Shown here: one piece after another, positions 56,953 to 64,000 of the stretch | How the letters are laid out: the number at the start of each line of letters is the position of its first letter | Numbering within the stretch: position 1 is the stretch's first letter | NCBI GenBank assembly: GCA_964492715.1 | Contig: CAZBLK010000010.1 | Span: 40,145 to 104,144, forward strand | From: CAZBLK01 sp964492715 | GTDB taxonomy: Bacteria > Bacillota > Clostridia > Lachnospirales > WRBF01 | Reading direction: 5' to 3' | Length of the DNA stretch: 64,000 nucleotides | The notes under the pieces: generated by a model | Database searches by the model: none | What the model was told of the DNA's origin: nothing | Seen by the model: only the letters and a program-made list of their open reading frames with translations | Translations under genes and position numbers: made by a program

Positions 56953-58061
56953 TTATGAACGCCCTTTCCTGTAATTTGTTTGTACACATTTATTGTGTTT
57001 TCTAGCGTGTTTTCTAAATTAAATTTTGTTTTTACTGTTTGAAGTGCTAAAAGCCTAAGTTTTTTAACAAGTGATTCGTCCGACATAAGCTTTTGCATAG
57101 CGGAAGCCATGCCGTTTATGTCGCCGTAATCTATGACTAACCCACAGCCAGTTTGCTCGTTTACAATTTCGCCGTTTCCTCCGACCGAAGTTACAATTGC
57201 TGGAAGCCCCTTTGCCAAACCTTCGATAATTGCAAAGCTTAAGGCTTCACTTGATGACGAGTTTACATAGCAGTTTGAAGCTTTTAAAAACTCGTATGGG
57301 TCTGTTCTGTAGCCTGCAAAAATTACGTTTTCGTTTAAATTGTTTTGCTGTGCAAATTGTTTGCACAACTCAATTTCTTCTCCTTCACCTACAAGAAAAA
57401 GTTTAAACGGCTTTTCAGCGTGCTTCTTCAATTCTAAAATGGATTTTAAAAGAAACAAATTCCCTTTTTCGCTTGTAAAGCGTGTCAATGAAACAAAAAC
57501 GAATGTATTTTCATCAATCCCAAACTCTTTGCGAATTGCAGAATTACTTGCGTCATACAAAACATCTTCATACGGTACTCCGTTATAAATTACATACGAA
57601 TTTTTTAAGCTAACGTTGTTACGATTCATTACGTGATTTACTTTTTCGCACACCGCAATTGTGGCGTCGTCCCACTTTGTTATAAACTTGTTTGTAAACT
57701 TCCAAAGCGTGCTGTTTTCATACGCAAAGTGGTAAGTGAAAACAGTTTTTACTTTTGGGTTAAAAAGCTTCGATAAAACCGCAACATAATTTTCACGCTG
57801 ATGCTGTGTATGTATAACATCAATTTTGTTTTCTTTGCAATACTTTGCAAGCTTAAACGCCGCCCAAACATCAAAAGGGTGCGCCATTTTAATTTGCACT
57901 GGCGAAATTCCAAGCTTTTTTACATCAACACAAAGCTTGTCCTTTATATTATAAAGAAGGTGAACGTTGTTGCCACCTGAAATAAGCTTTTCGGAAAGTA
58001 TTTTAATATACGTTTCTGTGCCGCCTTTTCCAGCATAATTAATTAAATATAGTACGTTCAA
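56949..58061 (-). CDS. Family 4 glycosyltransferase
   Basis: A 370-residue GT-B retaining glycosyltransferase. The N-terminal acceptor domain has VLYLINYAGKGGTETYIKIL and VIHTQHQRENYVAVLS. The C-terminal donor domain has FVSLTRFTSEKGN, FAGYRTDPYEFLKASNCYVN and the E-x7-E-like SSEALSFAIIEGLAKGLP. It transfers a sugar in surface polymer synthesis. TTG at 58061 follows GAGGAAACC and starts the fold at LNVLYLI; an upstream start would add 26 unrelated residues. It is first in a four-gene overlapping operon. Confidence 0.9.
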   Translation of the reverse strand: MNVLYLINYAGKGGTETYIKILSEKLISGGNNVHLLYNIKDKLCVDVKKLGISPVQIKMAHPFDVWAAFKLAKYCKENKIDVIHTQHQRENYVAVLSKLFNPKVKTVFTYHFAYENSTLWKFTNKFITKWDDATIAVCEKVNHVMNRNNVSLKNSYVIYNGVPYEDVLYDASNSAIRKEFGIDENTFVFVSLTRFTSEKGNLFLLKSILELKKHAEKPFKLFLVGEGEEIELCKQFAQQNNLNENVIFAGYRTDPYEFLKASNCYVNSSSSEALSFAIIEGLAKGLPAIVTSVGGNGEIVNEQTGCGLVIDYGDINGMASAMQKLMSDESLVKKLRLLALQTVKTKFNLENTLENTINVYKQITGKGVHK

Positions 58062-58200
58062 GGTTTCCTCGTTCCTTACATATTTATATTGAATTTTATT
58101 ATAATTGGAGAATATTGTCAAGTAATTCACATTTTCCAAAAATATACAAACAAAAGTGTTTCCTTATTAAAGGAAACACTTTAAAACAAACATCTAAATT

Positions 58201-58911
58201 CTAATCCCTATTGCTGCGCCTATTAGCAAGCAGTAAAAGCCTAAGCAAATTCGCCAAAGAAACAGCCGCTGCCGCAACATAAGTTAAAGCAGCAGAATTA
58301 AGAACTTTTCTAGCCTGAGGAATTTCATCAGCCGCTAAAATGTTATGTTGTTCAAGCATATCAATTGCTCTGTTAGAAGCGTTAAACTCAACTGGAAGCG
58401 TAATAAGCTGAAAAATAACAACGCCAGAAAAAAGAATTATTCCAGCATACAAAAGCATAATTCCCATTCCGCCACGGCCTGCCGAAAACAAAAGCCCAAT
58501 TAAAATTAAAGGCATTGAAAGTTTAGAGCCAAAGTTTACTACAGGAACAATTGCATTTCTAATAGAAAGAGGTGCGTAACTTGTGTTGTGCTGAACAGCG
58601 TGTCCTGTTTCGTGCGCCGCCACACCAATTGCAGCAATTGACGTGCTGTTGTAAACTACGTCAGAAAGCCTTAAAACCTTTGCTCTTGGGTCGTAGTGGT
58701 CTGTAAGGTTTCCTGCGACACGTTCCACTGTAACGTCATAAATACCTGCAAGGTTTAAAAGCTGGCGTGCAATGTCTGCGCCTGTAAGCCCTTTTCTGCT
58801 TGTTACTTTGCTGTACTTCGAGTATGTGCTGCTAATTTTGCTTTGGGCATACATTGCAAAAATTGCAAATGGAATTACTATTAACATTGTAGAGTCATAA
58901 AAAAACGGCAT
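58201..58911 (-). CDS. yugP: YugP-type neutral zinc metallopeptidase
   Basis: A 236-residue membrane-embedded zinc protease. The catalytic HEXXH is in VAAHETGHAVQHN (about residues 98-110), and the conserved LRLSDVVYNSTSIAAIG stretch precedes it. At least four hydrophobic segments flank the motif, the first at the N-terminus. A downstream ELP/FNASNRA segment (LPVEFNASNRAIDML) is a family signature. The start at 58911 follows AAGGAGGAG. It is the last gene of the gmk-rpoZ-priA-def-fmt-yugP cluster, as in many Clostridia. Confidence 0.93.
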   Translation of the reverse strand: MPFFYDSTMLIVIPFAIFAMYAQSKISSTYSKYSKVTSRKGLTGADIARQLLNLAGIYDVTVERVAGNLTDHYDPRAKVLRLSDVVYNSTSIAAIGVAAHETGHAVQHNTSYAPLSIRNAIVPVVNFGSKLSMPLILIGLLFSAGRGGMGIMLLYAGIILFSGVVIFQLITLPVEFNASNRAIDMLEQHNILAADEIPQARKVLNSAALTYVAAAAVSLANLLRLLLLANRRSNRD

Positions 58912-58928
58912 ATTCACTCCTCCTTATC

Positions 58929-59879
58929 TTATTCACCTAAAATTGCGTTTATCTCCATTTTGTTTCCTCTTAAATAATCAGGCACATGCATAACGTTTTT
59001 TCCCGGCGGCTGAATTTTTGTTAAAACAACAGCACCGCCCCTGCACTTTACAACAATTCCCTTTTTATTTATTATATCGATAATTTGCCCGTTTTCAAAT
59101 TTATTTTCGCTGTTGTCAAATTCATAGCTGTCAAATACTTCTGCTTTAATAATTTTAAAAACTGTGTTGTCGTAAGTAGTATATGCAAGCCTTACCTTTA
59201 CTAAACCTCTTACTAAATTAACGATTTGCTTGGCATCTTTGTTCCAGTCAATTTTCCCTGTTTCGTTTGTAAGCATAGGTGCGTATGACGAAAGTGCGTT
59301 GTCTTGCTTTTCGCCTTCTACAAACCCAGCTTCCAGCCTGTCTATTGCGTCTAAAAGCGCAATTGCCCCAACGTTTGAAAGTTTTTCATAAATGGTTTCG
59401 CCGTCATCTTCTGGCGTTATGTCAACTTCCCTTTTCATTATCATGTTGCCCTTGTCAATCCCTTTTACCATGTGCATAATTGTAACGCCTGTTTTTGTTT
59501 CTCCGTTAATAATTGCCCATTCTATAGGTGCTGCACCACGATATTTTGGAAGAAGCGAGCCATGTACGTTTATGCACGCAATTTTTGGAAGGCTTAAAAC
59601 CTTTTCCGTCAAAATTTGGCCATACGCAACAACAACAAATAAATCTGCGCCAAACTTTTCAAGCTGCGCCACAGCTTCATCACTTTTTATGTTTTCAAAC
59701 TGAAAAACAGGAATGTTTTGTTCAATTGCAACTTCCTTAACAGGCGGAAACTGAACTTTTTTCCCTCTGCCCCTGCTTTTGTCGGGTTGGGTGACAACTG
59801 CAACAACTTCGTGGTCTTTGCATAACGCTTTTAGGCAAGGCACCGCAAAGTCGGGCGTACCCATAAATAAAACTTTCAT
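58929..59879 (-). CDS. fmt: Methionyl-tRNA formyltransferase
   Basis: Formylates initiator Met-tRNA using 10-formyl-tetrahydrofolate. It is 316 residues. The N-terminal formyltransferase fold begins MKVLFMGTPDFAVPCLKAL. The catalytic block is CINVHGSLLPKYRGAAPIEW (Asn, His and the SLLPxxRG loop), with the Asp in TPEDDGETIY nearby. A C-terminal OB-like tRNA-binding domain follows. The start at 59879 has AAGGAGAAG 5 nt upstream. A half copy of the two-hairpin repeat lies directly before that ribosome site. Confidence 0.97.
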   Translation of the reverse strand: MKVLFMGTPDFAVPCLKALCKDHEVVAVVTQPDKSRGRGKKVQFPPVKEVAIEQNIPVFQFENIKSDEAVAQLEKFGADLFVVVAYGQILTEKVLSLPKIACINVHGSLLPKYRGAAPIEWAIINGETKTGVTIMHMVKGIDKGNMIMKREVDITPEDDGETIYEKLSNVGAIALLDAIDRLEAGFVEGEKQDNALSSYAPMLTNETGKIDWNKDAKQIVNLVRGLVKVRLAYTTYDNTVFKIIKAEVFDSYEFDNSENKFENGQIIDIINKKGIVVKCRGGAVVLTKIQPPGKNVMHVPDYLRGNKMEINAILGE

Positions 59880-59893
59880 TTTACTTCTCCTTA

Positions 59894-59911
59894 CCACTTT
59901 TGAAAAAGTGG
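59894..59911 (-). repeat. Half copy of the two-hairpin repeat before fmt
   Basis: CCACTTTTTCAAAAGTGG on the minus strand, identical to the first stem at the window end (63951-64000). It sits 14 nt upstream of the fmt start, immediately before its ribosome site, so it may affect fmt translation. Confidence 0.6.
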
Positions 59912-59927
59912 ACAAAACTTTTATTTG

Positions 59928-60422
59928 TTATTCTTCTTCGTCGTCTTCAAGTTCCTTAACTCTGTCAATAAACAAAATGCCGTCCAAATGGTCTAGCTCG
60001 TGGCAAATTGCAATTGCTTGAAGCCCTGTAGCTTCCACTGTAAAAGGCTGACCTTGGCGGTTTAACGCTGTTACCTTTACGTAGGCCGGGCGTTCAACCA
60101 CGCCAGACTTTTGCGGAACAGACAAACAGCCTTCGCTTTTTTCCTGTGTTCCCTTTGCTTCAACAACTACTGGGTTTATAAGCTCAATAAGGTGGCTTTC
60201 TTCCGACTCGTTGCCTTGTTCATCAACTGGTCTTACATCAACCAAAACAACTCGCCGCAAAACCCCAACTTGTACTGCCGCAATTCCAAGCCCATTGCTT
60301 TCCTCCATAGTTTCCCTCATGTCGTCAAGCAAATTAATAATGTTTTCATTAATTACTTTAACTGGCTTTGAAACTTTTCTTAAAATTTCATCGCCATTAA
60401 TCCTTATGTTACGAAGTGCCAT
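59928..60422 (-). CDS. def: Peptide deformylase
   Basis: Removes the formyl group from nascent proteins, completing the cycle started by Fmt. It is 164 residues. Motif 1 is ESNGLGIAAVQVG, motif 2 EGCLSVP (metal Cys) and motif 3 ICHELDHLDG (HExxH with metal His and catalytic Glu). The C-terminal tail is very acidic (ELEDDEEE). A GGGGG ribosome site precedes the ATG. It lies between priA and fmt. Confidence 0.97.
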   Translation of the reverse strand: MALRNIRINGDEILRKVSKPVKVINENIINLLDDMRETMEESNGLGIAAVQVGVLRRVVLVDVRPVDEQGNESEESHLIELINPVVVEAKGTQEKSEGCLSVPQKSGVVERPAYVKVTALNRQGQPFTVEATGLQAIAICHELDHLDGILFIDRVKELEDDEEE

Positions 60423-60434
60423 GTAAAACCCCCA

Positions 60435-62867
60435 TCAAACCAAATATATTGGATTTAGCGTAAGATTAAGCACAACTCCGCTAAAATCCTCTTTTTCTTT
60501 AAGCTTGTCAATACAATAGAAAACGAAGCTTTTTAACTTCTCCTCGTCCTCTGCTTTTACAATAAGCTTGTAGCGGTAACTGTTTCTAATTTTTGAAACA
60601 GAAGCAGGCGCAGGGCCAACCATTTCAAACAAGCCTTTTCTATTATAAAACTTCATTATTTCAAGAAGCTTAAACGTAAGTACAATAACCTTTTTTTCAG
60701 AAGCCCCTGAAAACAGCACACAAAACACTTTTGTAAAAGGCGGATACTGCATTTGCCTTCTAAGCGCAATTTCGTGCGTGAAAAACGACTCATAGTCTGC
60801 TTCTTTAACATAAGATATGCTGTAATGCTCGGGGTTGTACGTTTGAATGACAACCTTTCCATGTTTTTCGCCACGCCCTGCCCTGCCAGAAACTTGTGTA
60901 AGCAACTGAAAAGTGTTTTCTGCTGAACGGTAATCGCCGTTGTTCAGCGAGAGGTCGGCGGCTACTATGCCAACGAGAGTTACGTTCGGAAAGTCCAGCC
61001 CTTTTGCAATCATTTGAGTGCCTATAAGTATGGAAGCTTTTCCTTCTCGAAATTGCTGTAAAATTTTGTCGTGGCTGTTTTTACCTGTAGTTGTGTCCGA
61101 GTCCATTCGCAAAACAGAAGCTTCTGGGAAAAAGCTTTTCACTTCCTGCTCTATGCGCTGTGTGCCTATGCCAAAATGTTTTATAAACCGTGAGCCGCAA
61201 GTTGGGCAGTTTTCTGGGTTTTTCAGCCGCTTTCCGCAGTAATGGCAAATTAGCACGTCATTGTACTTATGGTAAGTATAATTTACGTTGCAACTGTCAC
61301 ACGTCATTACTTGCCCACAGCGTCTGCACGAAACAAACGTGGAGTACCCTCGTCGGTTCAAAAACAAAATTGCTTGGTGCCCTTTGCCAATAGTTTCTGT
61401 AAGCGAGTTAAGAAGCTCCTCGCTGAAAATTGACTTGTTGCCGTTTGCAAGCTCGTACCGCATGTCGGAAACTTCAATGTCTGGAAGCCGTTTGTTTACA
61501 CGCTCTGTAATTTTCAAAAGGTCAAGCGTGCCTTGCGTTGCTTCGTAGTAGCTTTCAACGCTAGGAGTAGCCGAGCCAAGCACAACTAAAGCCCCTGTTA
61601 ATTCGCTTCTTTTTATTGCAATTTCTTTTGCGTAATACTTTGGTGTCGTTTCGGATTTATAGGTGTTTTCGTGTTCTTCATCTATAATTATAATTCCAAG
61701 CTGTTTAAACGGAGTAAAAACTGCCGAGCGTGGACCAATCATAATTGAAACAAGCCCATCACGGGCCTTTTTCCACTGGTCGTACCTTTCGCCAAGCGTT
61801 TGACGGCTGTGCGTAACAGAAACTTGCTCACCAAACCTTTGCAAAAAAAGGTTTACTGTTTGTGGCGTAAGCGAAATTTCGGGTACAAGAACTATAGCTT
61901 GCTTGCCCTTTTGCAAAACGCTTTCAATTAAGTTTAAGTAAATTTCTGTTTTTCCGCTACCTGTAACGCCGTGAATTAAAACAGGCTTTCTGTCCTTTTT
62001 GCGCAGCACATGTGAAATTACCATTTGTTGGTCGCTTGTAAGCGCATGTTTTTTTGTTTCGCTGTTTCCTTTTATATATACGGTGTTTCTAAGCACTTGC
62101 TTTTGTTCTATTTTAATTATACCCTTTTTACATAAAGTTTTAATCGGCGAGTCAGATATATGTAAGTAGTTTTTAAGGTCGGTTAAAGAAATCCCTTCGT
62201 TTTGCATTAAAGCTTCAACAACAAACTGCTGCTGTTTTGTTAAGCCTTCTTTTGTTGCCTCGTCTTCGTAAATGTCTAAGCCTTCGTCTTCAAAGTAAAC
62301 ACACTTTATTTTCAGGCTTAAATCTTTTACGCTGCCTGCGTCAACTGACTGAACAATTCCTTTTTGCAAAAGAGTATTAATTGTAGAAAGCGCACTTTTC
62401 CCAAGCTCGTTTTCAATTTCCGATTTTAGCATTTTGCCGTCGTTTTCAAAAAGTAACGAAACTAAAGCTTGCTGGCTTTTTGTGAGCCGTGCGTTGTCTG
62501 CCGCCAAAAGTATAAGGCTGTCGGCTTTGTAGCCCGAGCCTGACGGAACTATACATTTAATACACTGGTATAGCGTAGTGTAATATTTTTCCTTCATAAA
62601 TTTGGCAAGCTCCAAAAGCTCCTCGTTGAAAACAGGCTGTTCGTCAATTATTTTTACAATTGATTTTAGCCGATTAAGCGGAACGTTTGTTTCATTACAA
62701 AAACCTGTGACAAAGCCTTCAATCGTTTTGTTGCCTGCCCCAAACGGAACTAAAACACGCACACCAAGCGAAAGTTTTTCGGCTAAGTCATTTGGTATTT
62801 TGTAGTGAAACTGCCTGTCAACTTCCTTGCTGTATGAAGCGACAACAACTTCGGCAAAAGCAATCAT
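60435..62867 (-). CDS. priA: Primosomal protein N' (PriA helicase)
   Basis: A replication-restart helicase of 810 residues. The N-terminal 3'-DNA-binding domain opens ASYSKEVDRQFHYKIPNDLA. Walker A is GVTGSGKTEIYLNL, the DEEH box IIIDEEHENTYK, and ATPSVESYYEA and QVSGRAGRGEKHGKVVIQTY are helicase motifs. Between them is a zinc domain with eight cysteines in CRRCGQVMTCDSCNVNY, CHYCGKRLKNPENCPTCG. The length exceeds E. coli PriA because of a larger linker (about 130-270). The ribosome site GAGGAATA precedes the ATG. Confidence 0.97.
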   Translation of the reverse strand: MIAFAEVVVASYSKEVDRQFHYKIPNDLAEKLSLGVRVLVPFGAGNKTIEGFVTGFCNETNVPLNRLKSIVKIIDEQPVFNEELLELAKFMKEKYYTTLYQCIKCIVPSGSGYKADSLILLAADNARLTKSQQALVSLLFENDGKMLKSEIENELGKSALSTINTLLQKGIVQSVDAGSVKDLSLKIKCVYFEDEGLDIYEDEATKEGLTKQQQFVVEALMQNEGISLTDLKNYLHISDSPIKTLCKKGIIKIEQKQVLRNTVYIKGNSETKKHALTSDQQMVISHVLRKKDRKPVLIHGVTGSGKTEIYLNLIESVLQKGKQAIVLVPEISLTPQTVNLFLQRFGEQVSVTHSRQTLGERYDQWKKARDGLVSIMIGPRSAVFTPFKQLGIIIIDEEHENTYKSETTPKYYAKEIAIKRSELTGALVVLGSATPSVESYYEATQGTLDLLKITERVNKRLPDIEVSDMRYELANGNKSIFSEELLNSLTETIGKGHQAILFLNRRGYSTFVSCRRCGQVMTCDSCNVNYTYHKYNDVLICHYCGKRLKNPENCPTCGSRFIKHFGIGTQRIEQEVKSFFPEASVLRMDSDTTTGKNSHDKILQQFREGKASILIGTQMIAKGLDFPNVTLVGIVAADLSLNNGDYRSAENTFQLLTQVSGRAGRGEKHGKVVIQTYNPEHYSISYVKEADYESFFTHEIALRRQMQYPPFTKVFCVLFSGASEKKVIVLTFKLLEIMKFYNRKGLFEMVGPAPASVSKIRNSYRYKLIVKAEDEEKLKSFVFYCIDKLKEKEDFSGVVLNLTLNPIYLV

Positions 62868-62882
62868 ATGTTATTCCTCGTT

Positions 62883-63299
62883 TTATTCTTCGTCGAAATC
62901 GTCGTCTGCGTAATCGTCGTCTGCGTAGTCGTCGTCAAATTCGTCATTGTCGCCTTCGCTGTCGTCAAATTCGTAAGCTTCTGTGTCGCGGTATCTTTCT
63001 GGCTTGCTGTTGTCAGCAACTGCATTTGCTGAAATAATATCTTCGCCTGTGCCTGTTTTGGCTGGTTCGTTTGCTTCTGTGTATGGTCTAATAGCAAGCT
63101 TGCCAGCAAACATTTCGTTTACTGCAATAGAAACAGCTTTGTCGGTTGGTGCGTATGTCAGCGGTTGGTCGCCGTCTATAAGTTGCCTTGCTCTTTTTGA
63201 GGCGGCAATTACAATTGTGTACCTGCTTGTAATTTTGTGGTCTACGTGCTGTTCTGTGTTTAATTTTTCCATTAATTCTGCATATGAAGGGTTAAGCAT
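62883..63299 (-). CDS. rpoZ: RNA polymerase omega subunit with acidic tail
   Basis: The omega subunit aids assembly of RNA polymerase. It is 138 residues: the N-terminal half (MLNPSYAELMEKLN, ASKRARQLIDGD, KAVSIAVNEMFAGKL) is the omega fold. The last 45 residues form an unusually long acidic tail of E/D with DDYADDDYADDDFDEE repeats, compared with about 70 residues in other Firmicutes. The start at 63299 follows AGGAGATA; an upstream in-frame ATG lies further inside gmk. It overlaps the gmk 3' end by 8 nt. Confidence 0.93.
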   Translation of the reverse strand: MLNPSYAELMEKLNTEQHVDHKITSRYTIVIAASKRARQLIDGDQPLTYAPTDKAVSIAVNEMFAGKLAIRPYTEANEPAKTGTGEDIISANAVADNSKPERYRDTEAYEFDDSEGDNDEFDDDYADDDYADDDFDEE

Positions 63300-63909
63300 T
63301 ATTATCATCTCCTAAAAATTGAATTGCTTTATGTCGGTTTCTAAACGACTTTAAAAGCTCTACTTGAACAATTGAATCTATTTCGTTTACAGACGTTTCT
63401 ACCTTTTCGTTTACAACAATGTAGTCGTAGCTGTCTACTAAAAGCACTTCTTCACGTGCACGTGAAAGCCTGCCGTTAATTTCCTCTCGGTTTTCACGCC
63501 CCCGTGTAATAAGCCTGCGCTCAAGCTCATGAATGTTTTGCGGCATCATAAAAACTAAAACCGCTTCAGGGAACTTTTTCTTCACTTGCAAAGCGCCGTT
63601 TACTTCAATTTCAAGCACAACAACTTTGCCTTTTTTAATTTGTTCCGCAACGTATGTTTTGCCTGTGCCATAAAAGTTTCCACGGAACGTTGCAAATTCC
63701 AACAGTTCGCCGTTTTTTATCATTTCATCAAACTTTGTGTTGGAGCAATAAAAATAATTCACTCCGTCAACCTCGCCGCATCGTACCTCACGTGTAGTGT
63801 ATGAAATTGACAAGGCGTAACATTCTTTTTTACATAACTTTTCAACGACTGTACCTTTACCCGAGCCTGACGGACCCGAAATAATAAGTAACATTCCTTC
63901 ACCGTTCAT
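63292..63909 (-). CDS. gmk: Guanylate kinase
   Basis: Phosphorylates GMP to GDP. It is 205 residues. The P-loop is LLIISGPSGSGKGTVVEKL, the GMP-binding region has SISYTTREVRCGEVDGVNYF (SxTTRxxRxGExxGxxY), and the lid contains RRLITRGRENREEINGRL. The start is the ATG at 63909 with AGAGGGG 8 nt upstream. A methionine five residues on has no adequate spacing. It is first of the gmk-rpoZ-priA-def-fmt-yugP cluster; upstream genes such as remA would lie beyond the window. Confidence 0.97.
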   Translation of the reverse strand: MNGEGMLLIISGPSGSGKGTVVEKLCKKECYALSISYTTREVRCGEVDGVNYFYCSNTKFDEMIKNGELLEFATFRGNFYGTGKTYVAEQIKKGKVVVLEIEVNGALQVKKKFPEAVLVFMMPQNIHELERRLITRGRENREEINGRLSRAREEVLLVDSYDYIVVNEKVETSVNEIDSIVQVELLKSFRNRHKAIQFLGDDNNA

Positions 63910-63950
63910 TATTGCCCCTCTTTCAATGTTTATACTTAAAAAAGATTAAG

Positions 63951-64000
63951 ACCTTGGGGCTCTGCCCCAAACCCCGCCACTTTTGAAAAAGTGGACAAAA
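63951..64000. repeat. Two-hairpin intergenic repeat (copy 2, running off the window)
   Basis: AAGACCTTGGGGCTCTGCCCC, then AAACCCCGCCACTTTT, GAAAAAGTGGAC. It is the reverse complement of the element at 7073-7124 with a compensatory change in one stem. Confidence 0.7.

Overview
The window looks like chromosomal DNA of a low-GC, motile, spore-forming member of the Clostridia. Evidence for sporulation: a spoVAE gene, a SpoIID-like protein, a BclB-like exosporium protein and YtaF. Evidence for motility: flagellin, CheB, CheR, CheY, CheX and two chemoreceptors. Also typical are a T-box in front of valS, an S-layer (SLH) surface protein with a CsaB-type enzyme, and the conserved gmk-rpoZ-priA-def-fmt-yugP order. 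I cannot name a genus. No rRNA, tRNA, CRISPR array or complete insertion sequence was seen.

Layout. 1-6.2 kb: chemoreceptor, cheB, then cheR and two alternating receiver/CheX pairs. 6.2-11.6 kb: HAD phosphatase, MFS transporter, M29 aminopeptidase, glgA and a YjfB-type motility peptide. 11.7-14.5 kb: rpmH-rnpA-yidD-yidC-jag. 14.5-18.2 kb: an ABC-F remnant, an HTH regulator with a palindromic operator, and T-box-valS. 18.2-22.9 kb: acetyltransferase, a membrane protein with an IscB-like N-terminal (RRXRR/PLMP) segment, acpS, two membrane proteins (one FliL-like) and fetAB. 22.9-33 kb, minus strand: a giant SLH protein, flagellin, a small unknown protein and an ECF sigma factor. 33-38 kb: a repeat-rich region with decayed genes, a glycosyltransferase divergent from the collagen-like BclB protein, and ytaF. 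38.0-38.74 kb: a tandemly duplicated candidate type I toxin-antitoxin unit. 38.8-44.3 kb: small metal/redox proteins, methyltransferase, HAAS/PadR pair, coiled-coil protein, spoVAE, rarA and a dead RelBE-like pair. 44.4-52.6 kb: queA, SpoIID-like, HAD, MATE, a small protein and a poly-HAMP chemoreceptor. 52.7-58.1 kb: a cell-surface polysaccharide operon ending in a glycosyltransferase-CsaB fusion. 58.2-64 kb: yugP, fmt, def, priA, rpoZ, gmk.

Working together: the CsaB half of the fusion should pyruvylate the wall polymer that SLH domains bind, so the surface-polymer operon and the giant SLH protein are probably one anchoring system. The glycosyltransferase next to the collagen-like protein is a candidate modifier of its many threonines.

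The most unusual aspect is the density of small palindromic, MITE-like elements. At least six families are present, several in two or three copies. Three copies sit so close to a gene end that the stop codon lies in or touching the element arm (acpS, the MATE gene, flagellin), and another truncates an acetyltransferase gene. The best candidate for a little-described system is the twin 346-bp toxin/antisense unit at 38017-38709.
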